Positions 53,178-61,306 are shown, counted from the first letter of the stretch. The stretch is DNA of 64,000 bases from CAZPQM01 sp964588995 (GCA_964588995.1 CAZPQM010000001.1:206632-270631), one strand, 5' to 3'. The notes: a model not told the origin generated them from the sequence alone. A program made the numbers and translations.

Positions 53178-53909
53178 TTACACCATCCAATTTGCACCGT
53201 CGCCGCCCGTATGAATGCCACATTCCTGTTTTTGGCTACCGCCCATATCAATCGTATGCGCCCAACGGCCGGAGCGTTCATCTTCCCCTGGCTGGACTTG
53301 CTTTGTACAAGGCGCGCAGCCTATAGACGGATAGCCCTCTGCCACTAGCGGATGTTGCGGCAGATCGCGCTTCTCAAATTCTGCGCGTATGTCATCTTTC
53401 GTCCACGTGCAGAGCGGGTTGATACGGAACACACCATCATCAAACAGCTCGACATTATCAATATCAGCGCGGTCGGAGGTCTGATAGCGTTTACGTCCGG
53501 TAATCACCGCCTCATACTCGCCCGACTCCAGCACGCGTTTCAGCGGCTCCACTTTGCGCATCCAGCAACAGCGGTTCACCTGCGTTTTCCAGAGCTCACC
53601 GTTTGGATCAATGTTCTGTACCAAATCCTCACGAGGCTTGAGTCGGCGTACATTAGTCAGGCCGAACTCCCGCTCAAGCTGGTCGACATAATCCAGCGTT
53701 TCTGGAAAGTGCTTCTCAGTATCCAGGAAAAGGATAGGCGTGGCTGGATCCACATCGGCCACCAGCCTGATGAGCAGCGCCGAATCCGCCCCGAATGATG
53801 ATATCAGTGCAATCTTACCCTTAAACTCGTTGGTAATCATCGCGCGCAGCAAATTCTGCGCACCATAATCGCCATAAAACGCCATGAGACGGGAAAGGGA
53901 GTGGGTCAT
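53178..53909 (-). CDS. cysH: Assimilatory adenylylsulfate (APS) reductase
   Basis: Reduces activated sulfate to sulfite using thioredoxin. The 243-residue protein has the PP-loop ISSFGADSALLIRL and FLDTEKHFPETLDYV. The cysteine pairs C114-C115 and C198-x-x-C201 mark the [4Fe-4S] APS reductase class instead of the PAPS-specific class. The C-terminal C230 in QECGIH is the catalytic redox cysteine. This enzyme can use APS directly, so the APS kinase half of CysNC would not be required for assimilation. Confidence 0.95.
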   Translation of the reverse strand: MTHSLSRLMAFYGDYGAQNLLRAMITNEFKGKIALISSFGADSALLIRLVADVDPATPILFLDTEKHFPETLDYVDQLEREFGLTNVRRLKPREDLVQNIDPNGELWKTQVNRCCWMRKVEPLKRVLESGEYEAVITGRKRYQTSDRADIDNVELFDDGVFRINPLCTWTKDDIRAEFEKRDLPQHPLVAEGYPSIGCAPCTKQVQPGEDERSGRWAHTIDMGGSQKQECGIHTGGDGANWMV

Positions 53910-53921
53910 TTTCTGCTACCC

Positions 53922-54053
53922 CGACAACTCCCCCCTTGCAGGGGAGTCTGAGAATGCGTATGCATTATCAGGTGGGGGGACGACAACCCGCCATGACACT
54001 CACCCCCCACCTGAATCAAAGATTCAGACTCCCCCGCAAGGGAGGAGTTGTCG
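53922..54053. repeat. 132 bp palindromic repeat, family B, copy 1
   Basis: Ends are a perfect inverted repeat CGACAACTCC/GGAGTTGTCG. Inside are CCCCTTGCAGGGG, TCTGA/TCAGA and CAGGTGGGGG/CCCCCACCTG inverted pairs. It lies between cysH and the sirohaem synthase gene. The only frames through it are shadows. Confidence 0.9.
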
Positions 54054-54055
54054 CA

Positions 54056-54082
54056 ACCCAAAACCTGTAACCTCAAACCTGA
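54056..54082. repeat. AAACCTG-type heptamer repeat, copy 1
   Basis: Three to four tandem 7-base units (AAAACCT, GTAACCT, CAAACCT, ...) between family B copy 1 and the end of the sirohaem synthase gene. Confidence 0.6.
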
Positions 54083-54084
54083 CA

Positions 54085-54645
54085 TCACGCCGCCTCTTTC
54101 CATGCTCTCAAACACGCACATTCTGCTTCCATTAGTCCAGCCTCTTCGAGCAATGCGTCCGTCTTTACGCCTACCTCATCAAACGAATCACCAGCGGCTT
54201 TCCATTGGGTGCGCTTCACCTTAATATCCGCCAGAACACTTGCCCATTTATCCGGAAAAAGCTGCTCCAGCATCGTCCGAAGCCGCCGCGCTACACGTGG
54301 GCTAGCGCCAGAAGTAGAGACGGTCAGCAGCAAGTCACCCCGTCGCACACGCGCAGGCACATTAAAGTCACATAAATGCGCTTTATCTTCCACATTCACC
54401 AACGCGCCAAATGACTTTGCATGATCGTAAAGCTCTTTACTTACTTCGTTGTCGAAGTCGGCTATGAAGATAATAGGTCGTAGGTATCGGGTTTCAGGTT
54501 TCAGGTTTAAAAAGTCTGCTTGCGTAGCATAGTAATCGTATGAGACGTGCGATTCTTTTAGAAGCTCAATGCGGCTTTTAGTAGCAGGGCCATCGCCTAC
54601 TATCATAAAGGTTACATTCTCATTTTTTACGATTAACGGGATCAT
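54085..54645 (-). CDS. Sirohaem synthase, dehydrogenase/ferrochelatase domain
   Basis: Corresponds to the N-terminal domain of CysG (Met8p-like), which oxidises precorrin-2 and inserts iron to make sirohaem for CysI. The 186-residue protein has a Rossmann start (VTFMIVGDGPATKSRIELL), FIADFDNE, LVNVEDKAHLCDFNVPARV and RRGDLLLTVSTSGASPRVAR. Around residues 46-57, LNLKPETRYLRP is encoded by AAACCTG-type heptamers, an apparent repeat insertion. The methyltransferase half of CysG is absent and must be supplied elsewhere. Confidence 0.9.
   Translation of the reverse strand: MIPLIVKNENVTFMIVGDGPATKSRIELLKESHVSYDYYATQADFLNLKPETRYLRPIIFIADFDNEVSKELYDHAKSFGALVNVEDKAHLCDFNVPARVRRGDLLLTVSTSGASPRVARRLRTMLEQLFPDKWASVLADIKVKRTQWKAAGDSFDEVGVKTDALLEEAGLMEAECACLRAWKEAA
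54474..54508. repeat. AAACCTG-type heptamer repeat inside the sirohaem synthase gene
   Basis: Five tandem imperfect 7-base units (on the plus strand TAGGTCG, TAGGTAT, CGGGTTT, CAGGTTT, CAGGTTT) translated in frame on the minus strand. Confidence 0.65.
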
Positions 54646-54664
54646 GATGATTACACCAAAACAA

Positions 54665-54785
54665 AACTCCCCCCTTGCGGGGGAGTCTGAATCTCTGATT
54701 CAGGTGGGGGGGCAAGCGCATCGCATGTGTACCCCCCAACTGACAATGCATTCGCATTCTCAGACTCCCCCGCAAGGGGGGAGTT
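54665..54785. repeat. 121 bp palindromic repeat, family B, copy 2
   Basis: Ends AACTCCCCCC and GGGGGGAGTT are inverted. Inside are CCCTTGCGGGGG and its partner, and CAGGTGGGGG with CCCCCCAACTG. It lies between the sirohaem synthase gene and cysI and is clearly related to the copy at 53.9 kb. Confidence 0.9.
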
Positions 54786-54788
54786 GCT

Positions 54789-54817
54789 AAAACCTAAAAC
54801 CTGAAACCTGAAACCTG
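54789..54817. repeat. AAACCTG-type heptamer repeat, copy 3
   Basis: Four tandem 7-base units (AAAACCT, AAAACCT, GAAACCT, GAAACCT) between family B copy 2 and the cysI stop. Confidence 0.7.
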
Positions 54818-54820
54818 CCA

Positions 54821-56692
54821 TCAATCCACCCTCACCGCCCATTTCGCACCTTCATTGGCCGCGATTGCGGCATCCGTGATTTTATCAATCCCATAGCGCT
54901 CGCAGAAATCCCCAAAATGCTCGCCCGGCTCACGATGATCTTTGAAAAGCGCGACCATCGGGTCAATCGCCTTTGGCAAGTCATTCAGCGGAATTTTATC
55001 GAGCACGCGATGGCTTAAGCGCGTTCCGGCAAAATCGCCACCAACAAATAGCACGTAATGCCCCGGCATCCGGCCGACGATGCCAATATCCCCGACATAG
55101 GGGCGAGAGCACCCATTCGGACAGCCCGCAACGCGCACATGCAGCGGCTCATCGTGCAAATCATACTTATCGAGTACAGCCTGCACATCCTGCATCATCT
55201 GGAACTGCACCCGCTCGGACTCCGCCAAAGCTTTGGCGCAGGTCGGCAGGGCAACGCATGTATGGAAATAGCGCTGCACATTTGTATGTTCTTCGCGAAG
55301 CGGCACGTGGTGCCCGGCGAACAGCGCCTCTATCTCCGGCTTCTCACGCTCCTCAACATCGCAAACGATCATATTCGCATCCGGCATGACCACCAGCCGC
55401 TTGCCAAACCGCTCGCACAGTTCACGGAATGCAGCACGGTAATTAGCTTTGGCATACATCGGATCATTCGAGGCATCATAACCTGAAGGGTGCTCACCCG
55501 CGCCGTAATCCACGATCCGTCCACTCGGCACCGGCACGCCGAGGAACCATCTGCCATCCTTCTGCTCATGCCAGCCGAGATGGTCAGGCGTTTTATATTC
55601 CTTCACCTCAACCGGGTCTTTAACCGCACCGCTCGGGTTGGTTTTCGCAAAATACGCCTCAAAGCTGTTCCGCGTCCATTCGAGCCCTTGCTCTTCAACG
55701 ACATATTTCAGCCGCGCATGCTTCCGGTCGGTACGGTCACCATGATCACGCTGCAGCTTAATCACCGCTTCGATCGCATTGAGCAAATCATCGGGCTCGA
55801 CGAACGCAATCGGGTTCGCAAGCCGCGGATAGGTTTTTTTATCTTTCCAGGCGAGCTTTCCTTCATGGCTCATGCCCATGCCGCCACCAAGCAAAATGTT
55901 ATAGCCCAGGAGCTTAGGTTCAATGTCATTCTGAGGCGTAGCCGAAGAATCTTTAGATCCTTCGCTCTGCTCAGGATGACAATGATAATCGAAAATCGCC
56001 ACCACCCCAAGATCGTGCGTAAATACGTCAATCGAGTTATCTTCCGGCACGATAATGCCAATCTTAAACTTACGCGGCAGATATGTCGGACCATAAAGCG
56101 GCTCAACCGTATCCTGATCGCGGTTAGACAGCTCCTGGTCGTTCCACACCTCATCATAGCCGGTGCTCCTCGGCTTGACGAAAGCAGCAATCTTGAGCGC
56201 ATCCTCACGCAGACGATTATGCACCGGATCATCAATTGGCGCAGGCGTCGTGGTGACATTCCGCGGAACATCCCCACAGGCGGAAACGGTCGATAGCGCG
56301 GCCTCATTGATTTCATGGATAAAGGTTTTCAGATTCTCTTTCAGCACCACGTGAAACTGAAAGCTCTGCCGTGTGGTTGCCCGCAATGTGCCGTTTGCAT
56401 AATTACCAGCCAGCTCTTCCAGCCGGAGATACTGCTCAGCTTCAATCAGCCCGGCAGGCAGGCGGAGACGCACCATGAACTCATGCTCTTTCTCCAGCCC
56501 GGCCTTTTTACGCTCAGTTGCCGTATCGCGGTTATGCCCGTAATAGGTGCCGTGAAACTTCAAGAGCTCATAGGTGTAATCGGAAACATCCCCCTTCGAC
56601 AGATCTTCAAGCTCTTCAAGGATATTCCCCCTGAGATACTGACTGTCGATTTTCATCTGTTCCTGAGCGGTTAATTTTGCCTCTGCAGACAT
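54821..56692 (-). CDS. cysI: Sulfite reductase hemoprotein subunit, with repeat insertion
   Basis: Reduces sulfite to sulfide at a sirohaem-[4Fe-4S] centre. The 623-residue protein has two half repeats; the cluster ligands are in CVALPTCAKALAESER and RVAGCPNGCSRPY. About 22 residues before PKLLGYNILLGGGMG (CHPEQSEGSKDSSATPQNDI) come from a palindromic repeat at 55925-55980 and are not part of the usual fold. No flavoprotein subunit cysJ is adjacent, so ferredoxin may be the donor. AGGAG precedes the ATG, and a strong promoter lies upstream; this is the first gene of the operon. Confidence 0.95.
   Translation of the reverse strand: MSAEAKLTAQEQMKIDSQYLRGNILEELEDLSKGDVSDYTYELLKFHGTYYGHNRDTATERKKAGLEKEHEFMVRLRLPAGLIEAEQYLRLEELAGNYANGTLRATTRQSFQFHVVLKENLKTFIHEINEAALSTVSACGDVPRNVTTTPAPIDDPVHNRLREDALKIAAFVKPRSTGYDEVWNDQELSNRDQDTVEPLYGPTYLPRKFKIGIIVPEDNSIDVFTHDLGVVAIFDYHCHPEQSEGSKDSSATPQNDIEPKLLGYNILLGGGMGMSHEGKLAWKDKKTYPRLANPIAFVEPDDLLNAIEAVIKLQRDHGDRTDRKHARLKYVVEEQGLEWTRNSFEAYFAKTNPSGAVKDPVEVKEYKTPDHLGWHEQKDGRWFLGVPVPSGRIVDYGAGEHPSGYDASNDPMYAKANYRAAFRELCERFGKRLVVMPDANMIVCDVEEREKPEIEALFAGHHVPLREEHTNVQRYFHTCVALPTCAKALAESERVQFQMMQDVQAVLDKYDLHDEPLHVRVAGCPNGCSRPYVGDIGIVGRMPGHYVLFVGGDFAGTRLSHRVLDKIPLNDLPKAIDPMVALFKDHREPGEHFGDFCERYGIDKITDAAIAANEGAKWAVRVD
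55925..55980. repeat. Palindromic repeat, family A, copy 5, inside cysI
   Basis: A short 56 bp copy bounded by GTCATTCTGAGG and CTCAGGATGAC, translated in frame within cysI. The outer arms pair and the centre is AGCCGAAGAATCTTTAGATC. Confidence 0.88.
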
Positions 56693-56718
56693 GGTGTTCT
56701 CCTACGCGTAAAGTACAA

Positions 56719-56748
56719 AATTATATAATGATTATTGCAAATATATCA
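56719..56748 (-). promoter_or_regulatory. Promoter of the cysI operon
   Basis: On the minus strand TTGATA (56743-56748), an 18 bp spacer and a perfect TATAAT (56719-56724) end 26 nt before the cysI start. The upstream flank to 56815 is AT-rich and could carry an activator site. Confidence 0.65.
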
Positions 56749-56815
56749 AGAGGAAATGTAAATTGTATTATTCTACATTTTTTTATAGTCTAATAATGCG
56801 CTATACGGTGCAGTG

Positions 56816-58351
56816 TTAAATCTCCAACGCTATATCGCTCAACGCGAGCTGACGCTTAAGGTGCGACTTCATATCTTCCAGTAGCGCCTCATTCTTCGCT
56901 TCACACCGCGCCACTAAGGCAGGCTGTGTATTGGATGCCCGTAGTAGCCACCAGCCGAAATCCTTCATCACGCGCACCCCATCTATATCGGAAAACGGCA
57001 CATTATCCGCCTTTAGCCGGGCGGCAATTTCTTCAACGATCTTAAACTTTCGTTCCTCCGGGACTTCAAAGCGAATTTCGGGGGTGTTACACGGTTTTTC
57101 CATCGCATCGAGGAGTGAATCAAGCAGCTTTTGCCCCCCCTTAATCCCCTCCGTAAACGGGGGGGAGATATTTTTTAGCTCCTCCCCCCGCTTGCGGGGG
57201 GAGGTTGGGAGGGGTGCCTTCTCATTATTAGCTAGGAGGGGGGCAGCGGCATCATAACCCGCCAAATAGTTCAACAACCGAACTGCTGCATAAAGCCCAT
57301 CATCAAAGCCATAATACTTATCCGCAAAAAAGATATGCCCGCTCATCTCACCGGCGAGCTTCGCCCCCTCTTCCGCCATTTTGGCCTTGATGAAGCTATG
57401 CCCGGTCTTCCAGATCAGCGGCTTACCCCCAAGCGCTTCTATTTTGTTAAACAGGCTCTGGCTCGCCTTTACATCGGCAATCACAGTCGCACCCGGGTTC
57501 GCTTTGAGGACATCCTCCGCCAGCAGCTGCATAATCTGATCGCCCCACAAAATCCGGCCCTGCGAATCCACCACACCCAGCCGGTCCGCATCGCCGTCAA
57601 AAGCAAGCCCGAGATCGCTGCCTTGCTCCCTCACCGCTTTTATCAGGTCTTGCAAGTTCTTTTCATCCGAAGGGTCGGGGTGATGATTCGGAAAGTCACC
57701 GTCCACTTCGCCGTAAAGCAGGTGGTGCTCTCCCGGCAGCTCATGGACCAACGCTTCTAGTATCTCCCCTGCAGCACCATTACCATTATCCCACACCACT
57801 TTCAGCTCACGCTTCGCCTTGTTCTTGTCATAGGCATCAAGCAGAGCCTCCAGATACTGCTCGTCCATCGGCTGAACTTCGCGCACCCCCTCACCGCTTT
57901 CAAAATCCCCGGCCTCAGCAATATCACCTAAACGTTGGATTTCCTCACCAAAGAGCGCTTCCCTCGCGTACATAATCTTAAAGCCGTTATAGCTCGGCGG
58001 ATTATGCGAACCGGTAATCATGATGCCGCCATCAAGCTCAAAATCGCGGACGGCAAAATATAGCATCGGCGTTGGCCCGAGCCCTACCCGTTTGACGATC
58101 GCGCCGGTTGAAGCCATACCGCTGGAAACCGCTTCTTCAAAATGCGGCGACGAATGCCGCCCATCATACGCGACTGCAAGCACTGGCTGTTTTTTAGTAT
58201 ATTTACGAATTACCATGGTCGCGAACGCCTGACCGATGGCATAAGCATCATCTTCAGAAAGGGTTTTACCTACCTCACCGCGAATATCATAAGCACGCAA
58301 AATAGTGGGGTCGAATTGGTGGGCATTGGTGGCCATAGCGGGTTGGTTCAT
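56816..58351 (-). CDS. Phosphomannomutase/phosphoglucomutase, with repeat insertion
   Basis: Interconverts hexose 1- and 6-phosphates for polysaccharide precursors. The 511-residue protein has ILRAYDIRGEVGKTL, the phosphoserine loop MITGSHNPPSYNGFKI, the metal loop FDGDADRLGVVD, GEMSGHIFFADKYYGFDDG (sugar loop) and a C-terminal phosphate-binding RASNTQPALVARCEA. About 30 residues (APLPTSPRKRGEE...TEGIKGG) between LLANN and QKLLDSLLDAM are encoded by a G/C-tract palindromic repeat. Confidence 0.94.
   Translation of the reverse strand: MNQPAMATNAHQFDPTILRAYDIRGEVGKTLSEDDAYAIGQAFATMVIRKYTKKQPVLAVAYDGRHSSPHFEEAVSSGMASTGAIVKRVGLGPTPMLYFAVRDFELDGGIMITGSHNPPSYNGFKIMYAREALFGEEIQRLGDIAEAGDFESGEGVREVQPMDEQYLEALLDAYDKNKAKRELKVVWDNGNGAAGEILEALVHELPGEHHLLYGEVDGDFPNHHPDPSDEKNLQDLIKAVREQGSDLGLAFDGDADRLGVVDSQGRILWGDQIMQLLAEDVLKANPGATVIADVKASQSLFNKIEALGGKPLIWKTGHSFIKAKMAEEGAKLAGEMSGHIFFADKYYGFDDGLYAAVRLLNYLAGYDAAAPLLANNEKAPLPTSPRKRGEELKNISPPFTEGIKGGQKLLDSLLDAMEKPCNTPEIRFEVPEERKFKIVEEIAARLKADNVPFSDIDGVRVMKDFGWWLLRASNTQPALVARCEAKNEALLEDMKSHLKRQLALSDIALEI
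57133..57220. repeat. C/G-tract palindromic repeat (family C) inside the phosphomannomutase gene
   Basis: Two adjacent hairpins: CCCCTCCG/CGGGGGGG (57145-57166) and a perfect CCTCCCCCCG-CTTG-CGGGGGGAGG (57181-57204). It is read through in frame. The encoded PLPTSPRKRGEE peptide is one I recognise as a recurrent repeat product in other alphaproteobacterial proteins. Confidence 0.8.
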
Positions 58352-58360
58352 TATAATTAG

Positions 58361-58430
58361 CTTTCAGGTTTCAGGTCTTAGGTGTCAGGTTTCAGGACTG
58401 CTATTAGCTGAAACCTGAGACCTAAAACCT
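58361..58430. repeat. AAACCTG-type heptamer repeats in an 18 bp inverted repeat
   Basis: On the plus strand three to four CAGGTTT-type units (58364-58395) are followed, after a 12-base loop, by their inverted copies (58408-58430). The arms at 58378-58395 and 58408-58425 match at 17 of 18 positions. It fills the spacer between the J-domain gene and the phosphomannomutase gene and could act as a terminator-like hairpin, but lacks a T tract. Confidence 0.8.
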
Positions 58431-58815
58431 ATTTAAGTTCATCAATTAACACATGTCTCGCCTCGTTTAACATAGAAGCGATGGCATCACTACCACCTTT
58501 GTCCGGATGGTTGATCTGCATCAGTTTTTTATACGCTGCGTTGATTTCGCGCTTACTCGCCCCCTTCTCCACTCCGAGAATTTCCCGCGCCCGATCCGGC
58601 GTCATTACGTCTGAACCGCCGGGTCGCTGCTTTTGCTGCTTAAACGCCTTAAAGCTGCGATGCAGATTCATTACATAGAGAATACGCTGCAGAACGACCG
58701 CAAGCCCCATCACCCCGCTGATAAGCGTAGCCGGCAAGGTCGCTTTCATTTTGAACAACAACGCAATTAGCCCTATAATAAGGGCAATGAGTATCCATTT
58801 AGTTCGACGGGTCAT
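58429..58815 (-). CDS. Membrane-anchored J-domain protein
   Basis: A 128-residue protein with two N-terminal hydrophobic segments (WILIALIIGLIALLFKM and TLISGVMGLAVVLQRILYV) and a C-terminal J domain: DRAREILGVEKGASKREINA, then NHPDKGGSD containing the essential HPD. This layout is like Tim14/Pam18 and bacterial DnaJ-like membrane proteins that recruit Hsp70 to the membrane. It is divergent from the next gene with an 8 bp gap between the starts. Confidence 0.9.
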   Translation of the reverse strand: MTRRTKWILIALIIGLIALLFKMKATLPATLISGVMGLAVVLQRILYVMNLHRSFKAFKQQKQRPGGSDVMTPDRAREILGVEKGASKREINAAYKKLMQINHPDKGGSDAIASMLNEARHVLIDELK

Positions 58816-58823
58816 AGACTACC

Positions 58824-59045
58824 ATGGTTGATCGCAACCACATTATCATCGAGATGCATCGCGTTGGCAACAGCGTTAAGGTCTCTGCGATCGATGAACG
58901 CACCGGTACGGAGGCGACCATTGTCGGCGATCCCAAGGTGGGCCGCAATCATTTACAGGAGCTCGCCATTAAAAAACTGCATTACCTGCTTAAGCGCGAT
59001 AAGCCCAAACAGCTTACCAAAGACGATGATGGGTGGCTCATCTAG
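58824..59045 (+). CDS. Small conserved alphaproteobacterial protein (DUF6898-like)
   Basis: A 73-residue protein (MVDRNHIIIEMHRVGNSVKV, then AIDERTGTEATIVGDPKVGR, then HLQELAIKKLHYLLKRDK). The EMHRVGNSVKVSAID...TGTEATIVGDP pattern agrees with a small uncharacterised family I associate with alphaproteobacteria. Function unknown. It is convergent with the alanine symporter gene (6 nt) and divergent from the J-domain gene. Confidence 0.75.
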   Translation: MVDRNHIIIEMHRVGNSVKVSAIDERTGTEATIVGDPKVGRNHLQELAIKKLHYLLKRDKPKQLTKDDDGWLI

Positions 59046-59051
59046 TGACCG

Positions 59052-60557
59052 CTAGCCGGGATCTTTTGGAATCTCACCGCGTTTCAGGCGTGCGATATAA
59101 TCTTTAATATCATGCTTCACATCGCTACTCAAAATATACACCCCAATCAGGTTCGGAATCGACATGGAGAGTAGCAGAAGATCCGAGAAATTCACGACCA
59201 GCTGTAAATTCACCACACCACCGATAAAAACAAATGTAATAAACACTATATGGTAAATCCGTAGTACCGACAATTTCTTACCGAATAGATACTGCCACGC
59301 TCGCTCACCATAATAACTCCAGGAAATCATGGTGGAGAAGGCGAACAACGCAATACAGAACGACAGCACCATGGGGAACCAGTCCATCACTGTGGCGAAG
59401 GCTGCTGAGGTCAGCAAGACCCCATCCCCCGTATCTTCATTATAGACACCCGTCACCGTAATCACGAGGCCTGTCATCAGGCAGATCACCATCGTATCAA
59501 TGAACGGCTCCAATAACGCGACCATACCTTCCTTCACCGGATCATCCGTTTTCGCCGCGGAGTGCGCAATCGGCGCAGAGCCAAGTCCTGATTCATTGGA
59601 AAAGGCTGCCCGTTGGGCTCCGGCTATGATGACGCCGATCAGCCCCCCAACCGCCGCCGCGCCGCCAAGGGCGCTTTGGAGCATAATCGTAAAGGCTTCC
59701 GGAATCAGCTGTGCATTGACGGTCAGAACCGTTAAGGCCGCTAATATGTAAATTATCGCCATCAGCGGAACAATGCTGGAAGCTACTTTAGCAATTCGTT
59801 TAATGCCGCCAATCAGCACCAGCCCGACCGAGATCGCGAGCACCAACGCAATCGCCCAGTCCAGATTAGAAATCGGCTTGAACGTATCGGTAAGAATCGA
59901 CACCGCCTGATTCGACTGAAACATATTCCCACCGCCAAGCGATCCGCCAATACACAATATCGCGAAGAGTACGGCGAGTACACGCCCCAGCCCCTCAAGC
60001 CCCTTTTCTTTCAGCCCATCACGTAAATAATGAAACGCACCACCTGAAACCTTGCCGTTTTCGTCGATATGCCGGTATTTCTGCCCGAGCGTTACCTCAG
60101 CACATTTCATCGACATGGCAAAAAAACCGAATACCATCATCCAGATCACCGCCCCCGGGCCGCCAACCGTCACCGCTACGGCCACCCCGGCAATATTACC
60201 AAGCCCGACCGTTGCCGAAACGGCGGTTGCCAGCGCCTGAAAATGTGTGACCTCACCCGGCGCATCAGACGGTGTATATTTTCCACGCACAACCTGAATC
60301 GCATGTCCGAACATGCGTATATTGATAAAACCGAGCCGAAGCGTAAAATATAATCCGCCCAGAATCAGCCAGAACACCAGAAACGGAATACCAAACAGCT
60401 TATAAAATAAGATCGCACCCAGCCAGTCAACCATCGCCGTAAGCCCCTGCTCAGCCCCTTTGATGATGTAGGAAGTAACGACGGGATCGTCTACCTGCTG
60501 CGCCATCACCTCCGGCGAAAACAATAATAAACCTATTACAAAGACTGCTAAGCGCAT
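59052..60557 (-). CDS. Alanine/glycine:cation symporter (AGCS family)
   Basis: A 501-residue sodium-coupled amino-acid importer with about 11 membrane segments. Motifs: VSATVGLGNIAGVAVAVTVGGPGA (AGCS signature), AFHYLRDGL, FSNESGLGSAPIAHSAAK and ISWSYYGERAWQYLFG. A signal-like segment (RLAVFVIGLLLFSPEVMA) leads the protein. The ATG at 60557 is chosen because GGGGGG lies 4 nt upstream; the frame extends to 60617. Confidence 0.94.
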   Translation of the reverse strand: MRLAVFVIGLLLFSPEVMAQQVDDPVVTSYIIKGAEQGLTAMVDWLGAILFYKLFGIPFLVFWLILGGLYFTLRLGFINIRMFGHAIQVVRGKYTPSDAPGEVTHFQALATAVSATVGLGNIAGVAVAVTVGGPGAVIWMMVFGFFAMSMKCAEVTLGQKYRHIDENGKVSGGAFHYLRDGLKEKGLEGLGRVLAVLFAILCIGGSLGGGNMFQSNQAVSILTDTFKPISNLDWAIALVLAISVGLVLIGGIKRIAKVASSIVPLMAIIYILAALTVLTVNAQLIPEAFTIMLQSALGGAAAVGGLIGVIIAGAQRAAFSNESGLGSAPIAHSAAKTDDPVKEGMVALLEPFIDTMVICLMTGLVITVTGVYNEDTGDGVLLTSAAFATVMDWFPMVLSFCIALFAFSTMISWSYYGERAWQYLFGKKLSVLRIYHIVFITFVFIGGVVNLQLVVNFSDLLLLSMSIPNLIGVYILSSDVKHDIKDYIARLKRGEIPKDPG

Positions 60558-60758
60558 AAAGCCCCCCCGCTTGGATTCCATCCCTACTACGTTTTCATAG
60601 AAACAAAACGCTTTCAAGCGCTAAGCTCTGGATCGACCCCCATTCCACCTTACTTGATTAAAGTGTTGCCAATCCGTTTTCCTTAACAACGCCGCCATTA
60701 GTATAACCGCCTGTAAATACACCCACCGCCAAAAGCCAAAGCACCGCTATATTTCTCC

Positions 60759-60787
60759 TTGACTTAAGCGCCACCTTTCCCTATATT
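60759..60787 (+). promoter_or_regulatory. Promoter of the str operon
   Basis: TTGACT (60759-60764), a 17 bp spacer and TATATT (60782-60787) lie 114 nt before the rpsL start. The rest of the 344 bp spacer between the symporter and rpsL holds no gene. Confidence 0.8.
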
Positions 60788-60901
60788 TCGCGCTCTTTTC
60801 GTGATGACCACGGCACGGAAAACATAATATACGTGGGAGCTAGGATACATAAAGCGTTCAACTTTAAGCGCTTATTGTCATTATTTAGAGCGGAGCTATA
60901 C

Positions 60902-61273
60902 ATGCCTACCATTAATCAGCTGGTGCGCAAACCACGCCAGCCACAAGTAAAGAAAAATAAAGTGCCCGCGCTGGAGGCCTGCCCTCAGAAGCGTGGCGTT
61001 TGCACTCGTGTCTATACCACAACACCAAAAAAGCCGAACTCGGCGCTGCGAAAAGTGGCACGTATTCGTTTATCCAACGGCTATGAAGTAACCGGTTACA
61101 TTCCCGGCGAAGGTCACAATCTACAGGAGCACTCCATTGTGATGATCCGCGGCGGTCGTGTGAAAGACCTGCCGGGTGTTCGCTACCATATCATCCGCGG
61201 AACGCTGGATACACAGGGCGTAAAAGACCGGATGCAAAACCGTTCGAAATATGGTGCTAAGCGCCCTAAATAA
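60902..61273 (+). CDS. rpsL: 30S ribosomal protein S12
   Basis: A 123-residue decoding-centre protein: MPTINQLVRKPRQPQ, ALEACPQKRGVCTRVYTTTP, KKPNSALRKVARIRLSNGYE, GEGHNLQEHSIVMIRGGRVK and DLPGVRYHIIRG. The lysines of KKPNSALRK and GRVKDLPG, whose mutation gives streptomycin resistance, are wild type. GGAG precedes the ATG at 60902; an in-frame upstream ATG-like start at 60833 is not needed. First gene of the str operon. Confidence 0.99.
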   Translation: MPTINQLVRKPRQPQVKKNKVPALEACPQKRGVCTRVYTTTPKKPNSALRKVARIRLSNGYEVTGYIPGEGHNLQEHSIVMIRGGRVKDLPGVRYHIIRGTLDTQGVKDRMQNRSKYGAKRPK

Positions 61274-61306
61274 TAATTTTACTAATCAAATCAACAGAGA
61301 CTAGAT

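Noticed and set aside
53906..54121. Open frames through family B repeats (also 54569-54790 and 54651-54842) with LAGESE/IQVGG peptides
   Set aside because: They follow the palindromic repeat on both strands, lack ribosome binding sites and a fold, and recur only because the repeat recurs.
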